Source: Candidatus Omnitrophica bacterium UBA1562 (lineage in GTDB: Bacteria; Omnitrophota; Gorgyraeia; Gygaellales; Profunditerraquicolaceae). From it: a stretch of DNA of 6,226 nucleotides. The DNA is taken from positions 1 to 6,226 of the forward strand of contig DCOU01000122.1 of NCBI GenBank assembly GCA_002322525.1. Reading direction: 5' to 3'. Shown here in pieces: positions 1-6,226 of this stretch. Positions within the stretch are counted from its first letter, which is position 1; every line of letters begins with the position of its first letter. The translations under genes and the position numbers were made by a program. The notes beneath the pieces are model-generated. The model ran no database searches. It saw nothing but the letters and a program-made list of their open reading frames with translations, and was not told the origin of the DNA.

Positions 1-1
1 G

Positions 2-130
2 GCATTAAAAGAAAGCGGGGCGCTGGCGGGGTTATTAAATAACAATGCGCTTTCCTCGCCACATAAACAAAAAACCGGCATAACCAAAGTTATTATATTT
101 GTATTGGCAGCGGTTTTAGAGGCTCTTTGG
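2..130 (+). other. Linker plus weak hydrophobic segment at the left edge
   Basis: Residues 1-29 are rich in Ala, Gly, Asn, Ser and Lys (for example LLNNNALSSPHKQKTG) and look like an interdomain linker. Residues 30-43 (VIIFVLAAVLEALW) are hydrophobic but short and contain a Glu at 40, so this is a borderline membrane segment. It is followed by the basic run QRRSRLQR. The hydrophobic-then-basic order matches the stronger hairpins later in the chain, so it may be the second half of another hairpin whose first half lies upstream of the window. Confidence 0.5.
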
Positions 131-3100
131 CAGAGGCGCAGCCGCCTACAGCGTGTATGCAAGGCCTTAGAGACATGGATTGAGCGTTGTTATGATGTTT
201 GGAAATCAGGAACTACTGGGGTTGCCCTTTCGAAAGAACTTGTAGCTTTTAGCTACCAGATTTTATATTTCCCCGGCATATTTAGATTGCCCGAACTTAG
301 TTTTGACACTTTAAAGATTATTAGGGGGTTACAACTTAAAGAAGGCGAACCTGTAATGGAGATAGGCCCGTATTCTGGAGTTACACGGTATATTGCAGCT
401 GCGGCAATGGGCCATCCTGTGTTGGTAGTAGAGCCGGCGCCAGTATTGAATAATTACATGAAAACAGCAGTCTTGCCTTTCTTAAGGCTGCTTCAAGATG
501 TAGAGCCCGGCTTATTTGGAGGATTGATAAATAATATAAACTTCGTAGCTGCGGATATATTGACGCCAGAAGGTCGCAAAGCAGTCGAGGAAGCATGGAA
601 GAGTATAGGAGGCTCTAGGGCAGAAAGAAAAACCGGTAGTATTATGTCTTTTAAGGTTTTCTGGGCGTATGAAGATTTAGATAGAATTAGAAAGATACCG
701 GTAGATAGTTTTAAGGAGCGGGGAATCTGGAGAAAAGAAGATATACAAGATTCATTGAGGTGGATTAAGGATACCCTGAGGCCCCGGCGGATTCTTTTAT
801 CCGAACCTGACCAGCAAGGCGCGCATGATTTATGGGATGAGGCATTAGGCATGCCCAAAGATAACATAACCTTGCCCGAAGGCGAGGGAAGGTTCGTTAT
901 TACCCGCTATGTTTTTGATGGTTCTTTAAAGGCAGCGTGGCCTAAGTTAGAAACTATCTTAAGCGTCTTAGTATTTTTGTTAGCAATAGGGGTAGTTCTT
1001 AGCTACGCTTTGAACTATTTTGCAGGGGACACCTTTATTCGTCTTTTAGAACCGTCCCTGATGATGGCGATTGGGATGTGCGCGGCGCGTTCTTCTGACT
1101 TCGGCATCTCGGATGAGCCAGGCCAACTTCTTGATGATGTAAGTATGGCAACGGCACTTTTAGAGCACGGCGGGCCTTTAAATGTTGCAATATTACTAAC
1201 TAATGCCGGGGCTAATTTAGAAAATTGGCGCAGGTTTTGCGGTTTTTCTTGCGAAGAAACTTCTGCAGCCACACAAGACATTCTTAAGCGCTACGTAGAC
1301 AATATTGAACAGGGGGTTATCCCCGCAATACGAGAGTTGGGCTTAAAGCGGAAACTGAACATGACAGAAGTAAAGAAGATAGAAGTTCGCCTTAAAGAAT
1401 GGTTAGGGGAACTGGGGGTTTTCTTGGGCAATATCTCAAATGCCATAGAAGCGTTTGACGGGCAAAAGCATAAAAACTTTATTAAAGATAAGCGCAGGCT
1501 GCAGTTTCTTGTTGTGCGTTGGATTATCAATGTCGCGGCCCTGGAAGCCTTTTTGTCGCCGGACCTTTCGGAGAGGTTGGAAACAACAGATTTAGCAGGA
1601 TGGTTAAATAGATATAAAAATAAATGGGATTCAAAAGGATATAAATTTCCGATAGAAACCAGGATTGAAGATATATTGACGAATAAAGCGCTTATTCACG
1701 ATTTATTATTATTTGTTGCGTTAGAAAGAATTATCTCCAACGGCTTTCACGAAATAGCAGAGATAGAGCAGGTGCTTCCGCAGGGCCGGTCAAAAGTTAT
1801 CATTAAGGCTTTACAGCCTGCGACAAAGAATATCGCGCGCATAGTCATTTTGAGCCCGGGGTGGCTTTCGAAGGAATCCCTGGAACCAGATGCGCTAAAC
1901 GGGCAGCCCAGGATTTTTATTTTTGACCGTATGCGCCCTGATTTTCATCACGGCGTTGGCTTGCCTTTTGCTGTAAGAGCTATTCAAAAGATGGGCGGTA
2001 GTATCGCTGTGCGCAATATCCGTCAGGAAGGCCAAGAGATGGTGGAATTTACGATTGATTTACCGGCGGCTGTGGATAATGCACTATCCAATAGAGGTCC
2101 CGCCGCGCTGCCATCTGAGAGAGGCAAGAATAACCGCAAGGCATTGGAAAAGGGTAAGCTTATTTTAGAGGGATACCAGCCAATACTGAGCGAACAGGGA
2201 AGGCATTTGCTTGGTGAGATAAAATCAGCTCTCGCGCATAAAAAACCCGGCTCCTTTAGCTCAGCGGATATATTAGGCCTGATTCTTCGGCTTCCTACCG
2301 CAGAGAATCCGCACTTAGAATTATTTGTTGATGCATTGGGATTATCTGAGGATGTGCGTAATTGCCTTCTTCGGCTTACGGTTGGTGGAGCCTTGCTTGT
2401 GCAGCTTAGCTTAGGCTGCTCTAACCAGTGTTTAATCTGTCAGTTGGAACAGCCAGGGAGAAGGCTATATCCGGCGCCCTACCCTATGGTTTTACGGCTT
2501 ATCAAGAAAATCGCAGAAACTCATAAAGATATTGTGATTGCGCCATACCATAACAGCGAGCCTTTTGATTATTACGACCCGGTTATGGACGCAGATTTAG
2601 CGGATGTAGTCAAATATGCCTGTGATTTGGGGTTGAAGGTCAGTATAACCACTCATGGCTGGAGTCAAGATAATAAGATTGCCCAGCGTGCCGCAGAAAA
2701 ATTAGCCAAATTACCCGAATCGTATAGAAATAACTTTTTTATCGCTATAAGCTTCCATCTTTACTACCAAGATGTTTTAGATGATCCTTATAATGCAACC
2801 CCAAATTATATTGAGAGATTTAGAAGAGTCATCTCTACCTTGAAAGGCTTAAACCCCCGCATATTAAAATATGATTCCGAAAGAGTGCTCTCTCGCGAAA
2901 TAGATATGTCCCGGGATTTAGTATGGGAAACACCAAAACAGGAGGGGGTCATTAAAGAATCAAACTTAGATTTCAGGGTTGTTAGAGTTAAATGGCAGGG
3001 AAGAGCAGCCAGTTTATATCGTAAAAAGGTAGGGAAGGAAGAACTCGGCCAATCTATTTCTGATTTTGCAACGTCCGGCGCAGGGGTTATTTTCCGCCCA

Positions 3101-6100
3101 AATGGAAAAATATGCCTGGCTACTACTATGGGCAGCGTAAGGGAAAACTTTAAGGGCAGCACCGATTTGAGATTCCGCAAGTTAATAGAATTCTTGCAAA
3201 ACGTTTTCTTGGATAGGCCGGGCTATAGCTGGAAGGAGTGGCAATTTGAGCTTCCGGGAGTGATTATAAGCTTATATTTAACTCTGGAAGCCAAGGCAAT
3301 CTTAAAAAAACATTCGCTTAACGATGCTGACTATAAAGTTCTCTGGAGCGTCATTTCCAGGGCGCCGGTATCAGCAAAGTGGCAGGGGGATTATGTTGTT
3401 ACGCCCGAGCGCCTGAACCGGATACACGATACAGGCCTTCGGTGGTACTCTCCGCAGGCCCCAGCCGAAGACAAAAGAAACTTACCTAACGCGGGTGGTT
3501 CATCAAGCACTTTTCTCTGCGCCGGTCTGGGTTTATCGGGGGCACTTGATCATAGTTATCTGGCACAGTTGCTTAATCTCCCGCCGCCAGTGTGGACGCA
3601 ATATAGCTGGCTGGCGCTGGTTGCAGGATTGGGGCTCGGGTTTTTATTATTGGGGATGTGCGCGGTGCGTTCTTCCAGTAGAAGGCAATGGTTGGCAAAT
3701 AGGTCAGAGGAAGACGTTGAAGATATTCTTGGAGATTTAATGGCAGCGTTAGCTCCGCAGAGCCTTCCTATCAGTATGGATTTAAACGCGCCTCTTTGCG
3801 TATTAGAAGAACAGATTCCTGATTTAGAAAGTATTATTATCAGTAATGATTATGACGATACAGCCAGAAGTGCTGCAATAGGCGCTTTAGTCTTTATGGC
3901 GGCGATAAAGGGCAGTTTGCAGGCGCAACAAAGATTGGGATTCCTGCTGGAGCATTTTTCAGATTCGAGCGTTTCTCATAATTGTAGAGTAACGGCAATA
4001 ATTTTAGAAAGAATATTTAGCTGTTTAAAGATAGCCTCTGCTGATAAGGAAATCATGAAATTGGTATGCGGAGTATTTAGCGACCCGAATTTTTCCCGGA
4101 AACAAAGGCTGGGGGTTCTTGGGGTACTGGAACGACAGGTGCTTTCTGGTAACAGAATAGCAATTTCAATAATCGAGGCCTTGGCGCCTGTACTGCAAGA
4201 CTCGATTCTTGCCAGGAGCAATACGCCTGACAAGAACAATGACATATTGCTATTTGCTGCCTTGCAGGGAGGGCATCGTTCATTTAGGGCAATAGCGCAG
4301 TGGATAATGACAATTAATAAGCCATCAACTTTTAGGATAGCGATGAGGAGCATAGAGTCATTGAAGAATTTTACAGCCCCTCCTCTGATTAATATCAGTT
4401 CCCCACTTAAGCCCGCATCTTTATTTGGCGTAGATGATATCTGCGAGATGACAAGGAAAGAGGGCGCCCGCGCTCTCCTCGTGACACTAAGGGATAATAG
4501 GCATATAAGGATAAAGTTTGTCCGTAAAGAAGAGGCATTGGCAATTTCTATAAAAGAGATGATGCTTGAGCTTATATTCATTACATTGCTTAAAAGAAAA
4601 GGTTATTACAGAAAATTCGGCGCCGAAGAAAAAATTATGCTAAACGGCATAACCAGCCTTGAGGCCTTGGATAAGGCTATTCCGGGCCTTGAAAATTTAA
4701 TTTATGGAAAAGGCGTCAGTCTAAAAGGATTGAACACCTCCTTTGCAATTATCTACGAAGTAGCCCCCGGATACGAGCGTTATCCTAACGGAGAAAAAAT
4801 GCCTTTTGAAGAATTACTTGCCTGCGCCAAATTACAGATGCAAAAGATAATTTGGTTGTATCAAAACAATATATGCCATACTGCCTTTCTGGCTTATTGG
4901 CATATAGGTGATGGCAAGAGTAAATTCCGCTATAGCCTTAGTTTCGACCAACGCAACCATATGGACTTAGTAGGCAGAGGACTTCTCTATCCCAACCTAA
5001 GATGCGGATACAACGGTAATGGTATTCTTGCAGATAAAGGGCATATGGAGTTTCGGTCGCATAATAATATAGGCGGCCTTATGGATATGGTTCTTGACTG
5101 GCTGGTATGCTGGGTTCAGGCCGGAATCTTCCAGGGATTAACAGATAGGCAGATTATTCAGATTATTGCCGCAGGCTTAAATGAACTCAAGCATATAAAG
5201 CCCAAAACGCTAGGCGAATTAAATATCGATGCGATGGTCAGTTATGCTATTGGCGCATTCCTTAACTATGCAAGGCAAAACAATTTTAGATACTGCCCGC
5301 AGCATCAGGAATGGGTTACTTCCAAGATGTCTCTTCTAAATGCTTTAAAACGGATAGATTCATCTCAAACAAAGGAACAAATAAAGCCAGCTGAAATTTT
5401 AAGGATGAGCTGGGGATTTTTAGATTCTACCGATGCCCTGGGGTCAGCTTTAGTGAAAGGGATAGAGATTAACTGCCGCGAACTGGATTACCTTTATGCA
5501 TTACTAAAGATGGTTGAGAGCGCATTATCTTCTGATAAATTTATGGCTTACCATAACACCTGGACTTTTGTTGAGGAGCTATTGAAAATAGGAAGAAATA
5601 ACGTTACTGCCAATAAGACAGGCGACTCCTTAGAGCCCATTGCATCGCCAGTTCGCTTTGGACTTGGTATGTTCGTTTTTGCCCTCCCAGCTTTAGTTTT
5701 CTCGGTTCATCTACCTGCTTGGTTTGGGGTGGCGATTGCGCTGATTAGTGTTGTAGCGCTGATGGTGGCAAAGATGAAGCCAGATAAGGTTAGAAATGTA
5801 ATTCCTCGACTGAGAAAATTTTCTGATAAGCTGCTTCAGCGTTATCCCCAGCTTCATGAGATATGGCAAGAAACCGATTTCCCTCGCCTTAATGGAGCCT
5901 TGGGTGGCGACCTCATTGCCTGGAGAAAGGTTGTTGATGTAGCGGGTAAGCTAGACGATGTACGAAGGCAATGGCATTTCTACATTTTTGTAGCTGGCAT
6001 TCTAGAGGAGCTGGATTACGACCGAGAACTCTTGTGTAAGATTATGGATATAGCAAGGGAGGAAGAAGGGGAAAGAGTATTTAATTTCCTTGCAAAAGCT

Positions 6101-6226
6101 TCGCGTGCCGCACATCGTGCCCGCAGAGATCCGGAAAGGGTATTGAAAATCTTAAGAGGAGAGCCTTTGGCTTTCGGGGGTTTCATAGGAGCGTCCACTG
6201 CAGATTCTGGCAAGGCCCAAGCCCCA
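2..6226 (+). CDS. Giant multidomain membrane-associated protein, internal fragment (partial at both ends)
   Basis: Frame 2 of the + strand is open for 2075 codons, the full window, with no stop; neither start nor stop codon is present. Recognisable motifs occur in this one frame from beginning to end: a methyltransferase glycine motif (residues 118-126), a HATPase-like G2 box (650-666), a radical SAM CxxxCxxC (806-813), and three hydrophobic hairpins (319-362, 1171-1222, 1887-1923). Continuity of frame across all of them argues against adjacent genes or a chance open frame. Order: linker, methyltransferase-like, hairpin, histidine-kinase-like, linker, radical SAM, hairpin, helical region, possible pseudokinase, helical region, hairpin, charged helices, linker. 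The overall function is unknown. The architecture resembles the giant proteins known from Omnitrophota, which is an inference from layout and not from a database match. Because the end is a linker and the beginning also looks like a linker, more domains probably lie on both sides. Confidence 0.95.
170..931 (+). other. Class I SAM-dependent methyltransferase-like domain
   Basis: Residues about 57-310. The Rossmann-type SAM site outline is visible. Motif I is VMEIGPYSGV at 118-127, corresponding to the usual hydrophobic-(D/E)-x-G-x-x-x-G. The acidic residue ending strand 2 is E144 in VLVVEPAP, 24 residues after E120, a normal spacing for the family. A strand with VAAD ending at D185 could contact the adenine. 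A later hydrophobic strand, ILLSEPD at 264-270 after RPRR, resembles strand 5 of such enzymes. The segment before motif I (LPELSFDTLKIIRGLQLKEGE) resembles the helix that usually precedes it. The middle of motif I is unusual (GPYSG rather than GCGTG). I see no D/N-PPY motif, so a DNA or N-methyltransferase of that type is unlikely and the substrate is unknown. The SAM fold is the likely call; retained activity is uncertain. Confidence 0.65.
956..1087 (+). other. Membrane hairpin 1
   Basis: Residues 319-341 form a clear transmembrane-length hydrophobic stretch (ILSVLVFLLAIGVVLSYALN and neighbours). A short loop with GDTF and LLEP follows, then a second, shorter hydrophobic run LMMAIGMCAA at 353-362, ending in R363-S-S. 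The first helix is a strong prediction. The second is weaker and short, so the region could be one helix plus an amphipathic segment. It separates the methyltransferase-like domain from the histidine-kinase-like block. The basic residue after the second run fits return to the cytoplasmic side. Confidence 0.7.
1073..1095 (+). repeat. 23-base near-identical repeat, copy 1
   Basis: These 23 bases match 3653-3675 at 22 positions; the one difference is C in this copy against T in the other, giving Ala or Val. Both copies are in the same reading frame and encode GMCA(A/V)RSS at the C-terminal end of a hydrophobic segment. The codons match exactly apart from that position, although several synonymous choices were available. 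Shared ancestry or recombination is therefore more likely than chance. Confidence 0.75.
1100..2071 (+). other. Degenerate histidine-kinase core (DHp-like helices plus HATPase-like domain)
   Basis: Residues about 367-690. Residues 367-540 are mostly helical and charged, with a segment (about 460-490) where the dimerisation helices would sit, but no H-box phosphoacceptor His with its usual acidic neighbour. TTDLAGWLNRY near 528-537 resembles the connection into the ATPase domain. In the ATPase part, LERIISNGFHEI (574-585) matches an N-box and keeps only the second Asn, N580. The DxGxG box is replaced by ILSPGWLSKE (616-625), with no Asp. The G2 box is well kept: HGVGLPFAVRAIQKMGG (650-666), followed by the usual strand and ending FTIDLP (683-688). 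This pattern is typical of the GHKL/HATPase_c family. Loss of the H-box and the DxGxG Asp suggests it cannot autophosphorylate and may not bind ATP normally. A role as a sensor-like or protein-binding module is an inference. Confidence 0.7.
2072..2248 (+). other. Interdomain linker with a helix
   Basis: Residues 691-749. A polar, Pro/Gly/Asn-containing stretch (SNRGPAALPSERGKNNRK) is followed by a charged amphipathic helix (about 712-746) leading into the radical SAM block. It contains no recognisable motif. The composition marks a domain boundary between the HATPase-like fold and the radical SAM domain without any break in the reading frame. Confidence 0.55.
2249..3457 (+). other. Radical SAM domain with long C-terminal extension
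   Basis: Residues 750-1152. The radical SAM cluster motif is intact: C806-x3-C810-x2-C813 in LSLGCSNQCLICQLEQP, after a hydrophobic strand as expected. In family members these cysteines bind a 4Fe-4S cluster that reductively cleaves SAM. The following strands fit: NSEP at 851-854 in the place of the GGEP SAM-amine motif, SITTHG at 881-886 matching the common xITTNG strand, and AISFH at 915-919. The core is about 150-200 residues. The extension (about 960-1152) contains GVIFRPNGKICLAT near 1029-1042, which resembles the start of a SPASM-type region, but only one Cys (C1038) is visible there, so an auxiliary cluster is unlikely. The substrate is unknown. This is the catalytic domain in the window with the best-preserved active-site motif. 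Confidence 0.85.
3458..3670 (+). other. Linker and membrane hairpin 2
   Basis: Residues 1153-1170 are a Pro/Asp/Gly/Ser linker (APAEDKRNLPNAGGSSS). A moderately hydrophobic glycine-rich run follows at 1171-1182 (FLCAGLGLSGAL). A loop with LLNLPPPVW comes next, then a strong transmembrane segment at 1203-1222 (WLALVAGLGLGFLLLGMCAV), then R1223 and SSSRR. The second helix is confident; the first half of the hairpin is weaker. It separates the radical SAM domain from the helical region. Confidence 0.75.
3653..3675 (+). repeat. 23-base near-identical repeat, copy 2
   Basis: This copy matches 1073-1095 at 22 of 23 bases, in the same frame, and encodes GMCAVRSS at residues 1218-1225 directly at the end of the strong helix of hairpin 2. 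The upstream and downstream sequences of the two copies are not alike, so the match is confined to the hairpin exit. Confidence 0.75.
3680..4417 (+). other. Helical region, possibly HEAT/ARM-like repeats
   Basis: Residues 1227-1472. A succession of amphipathic helices of roughly 15-20 residues is separated by short turns with Asp, Asn, Ser or Pro. Examples are EEDVEDILGDLMAALAP, TARSAAIGALVFMAAIKG, NCRVTAIILERIFSCLK and RQRLGVLGVLERQVLSGN-like segments. The alternation of leucine-rich faces with polar turns recalls alpha-solenoid repeats, which usually serve protein binding. No repeat consensus is strong enough to be certain and no catalytic motif is seen. The region ends near 1455-1472 with a Pro-rich turn (APPLINISSPLKPA) before the next domain. 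Confidence 0.4.
4418..5293 (+). other. Divergent domain, possibly a pseudokinase
   Basis: Residues 1473-1764. The order of features recalls a protein-kinase fold. Strands around ALLVTLRDNRHIRIKFVRKEE carry a Lys (K1505) where the ATP-binding Lys would be. A helix follows with E1519 and E1523. FAIIYEVAPGY (1582-1591 region) resembles a hinge with E1586. IIWLYQNNICHTAF (about 1617-1629) lies where the catalytic loop would be, with H1626 followed by T-A instead of R-D. SFDQRN with D1649 sits near the DFG position but lacks the Gly. The presumed catalytic Asp is missing, so a true kinase is unlikely. The match is by eye and weak; an unrelated domain of the same length is quite possible. The later part (GRGLLYPNLRCGYNGNG and MEFRSHNNIGGLMDMVLDW) is distinctive and unrecognised. 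Confidence 0.3.
5294..5656 (+). other. Helical region before hairpin 3
   Basis: Residues 1765-1885. Mostly amphipathic helices with no known motif (for example MSLLNALKRIDSS, ELDYLYALLKMVESALSS, WTFVEELLKIG). It ends in a polar linker, NNVTANKTGDSLEPIASP, directly before the third hydrophobic hairpin. It may be the C-terminal subdomain of the preceding unit or a small separate helical bundle. Confidence 0.4.
5657..5773 (+). other. Membrane hairpin 3
   Basis: Residues 1886-1924. Two hydrophobic runs, GLGMFVFALPALVFSV (1887-1902) and WFGVAIALISVVALMVA (1907-1923), are joined by the short turn HLPA and followed by basic residues KMKPDKVR. This is the clearest helix-turn-helix hairpin in the window. 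Both ends would then lie on the same side of the membrane, and the basic flank places that side in the cytoplasm by the positive-inside rule. Confidence 0.8.
5774..6157 (+). other. Charged helical region after hairpin 3
   Basis: Residues 1925-2052. Long, highly charged helices such as PRLRKFSDKLLQRYPQLHEIW and ELLCKIMDIAREEEGERVF, then a strongly basic helix (ASRAAHRARRDPERVLKIL). One hydrophobic helix, WHFYIFVAGILEEL, is amphipathic and too short and acidic to be transmembrane. No domain is recognised. The region could be a coiled or bundled spacer, or the start of a domain completed downstream. Confidence 0.4.
6158..6226 (+). other. Small-residue linker at the right edge
   Basis: Residues 2053-2075 (GEPLAFGGFIGASTADSG, then KAQAP) are dominated by Gly, Ala, Ser, Thr and Pro, and the frame stays open to the last base. 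This composition matches the linkers seen before other blocks in the same chain, so another domain probably follows outside the window. Confidence 0.5.

Noticed and set aside
518..526. GGAGGA followed at once by an in-frame TTG
   Set aside because: There is no spacing between the purine run and the TTG, and the site is in the middle of the methyltransferase-like domain.
493..867. 124-codon minus-strand open frame opposite the methyltransferase-like domain
   Set aside because: Shadow of the main frame; no motif and no ribosome-binding-site context that would set it apart.
549..1681. Short shared string GATATATTGACG near 553 and again near 1670
   Set aside because: Twelve bases encoding a common D-I-L-T peptide with ordinary codons; the surrounding sequence and position within the domains do not correspond, so chance is sufficient.
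2938..2955. GGAGG-like sequence that could be an internal ribosome binding site
   Set aside because: It falls inside the radical SAM domain and no ATG, GTG or TTG in the main frame lies at a suitable distance. The purine run encodes KQEG.
2806..3180. 124-codon minus-strand open frame opposite the radical SAM domain
   Set aside because: Shadow of the main frame, with no recognisable protein features.
3641..3670. LLLGMC as a possible lipoprotein signal (lipobox)
   Set aside because: It is deep inside the chain and Met at the position before Cys does not fit the lipobox. It is better explained as the end of a transmembrane helix.
3495..3740. 81-codon + strand open frame in another phase, over hairpin 2
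   Set aside because: It overlaps the transmembrane hairpin of the main frame. Its Trp/Cys-rich product looks like a frame-shifted reading of Gly/Leu codons.
3976..4581. 201-codon open frame on the minus strand
   Set aside because: It lies wholly antisense to the + strand frame that carries recognised motifs. Its product is Ser/Ile/Leu-rich with no domain, as expected from the complement of a long coding frame.

Overview
The window is one uninterrupted coding frame. Reading the + strand from base 2 gives 2075 sense codons with no stop and no frameshift, ending exactly at base 6226, so both the start and the stop lie outside the window. There is no intergenic DNA, promoter, terminator, RNA gene, CRISPR array or insertion sequence. 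The fragment belongs to a giant multidomain protein. Residue numbers below count from the codon at base 2 (residue 1).

Layout, N to C: a flexible linker and a weak hydrophobic segment (residues 1-43); a class I SAM-methyltransferase-like domain (about 57-310); a membrane hairpin (319-362); a helical region leading into a degenerate histidine-kinase core with a HATPase-like fold (about 367-690); a polar linker (691-749); a radical SAM domain with an intact CxxxCxxC cluster motif and a long C-terminal extension (750-1152); a second linker and membrane hairpin (1153-1222); a helical, possibly HEAT-like region (1227-1472); a divergent region that may be a pseudokinase (1473-1764); a helical region (1765-1885); a third membrane hairpin (1887-1923); a charged helical region (1924-2052); and a small-residue-rich linker that runs off the window edge.

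The organism cannot be fixed from the sequence alone. A bacterial frame this long, with unrelated enzyme-like domains strung between linkers and hydrophobic hairpins, plus mixed codon use of moderate GC, best fits an uncultured PVC-type bacterium. Omnitrophota (formerly OP3) is the leading guess because that phylum is known for giant genes. This is an inference with moderate to low confidence.

How the parts may work together: the strong hydrophobic segments fall between domain blocks and are followed by basic residues, so hairpins could hold the soluble domains on the cytoplasmic face of a membrane. The kinase-like domains have lost the acidic residues expected for ATP or phosphotransfer chemistry. 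The radical SAM motif is intact and the methyltransferase-like domain keeps its SAM-site outline. The chain could be a membrane-tethered scaffold with one or two SAM-dependent activities and several pseudo-enzymes. A 23-base near-identical repeat at the ends of two hairpins hints that the protein grew by copying or shuffling modules.
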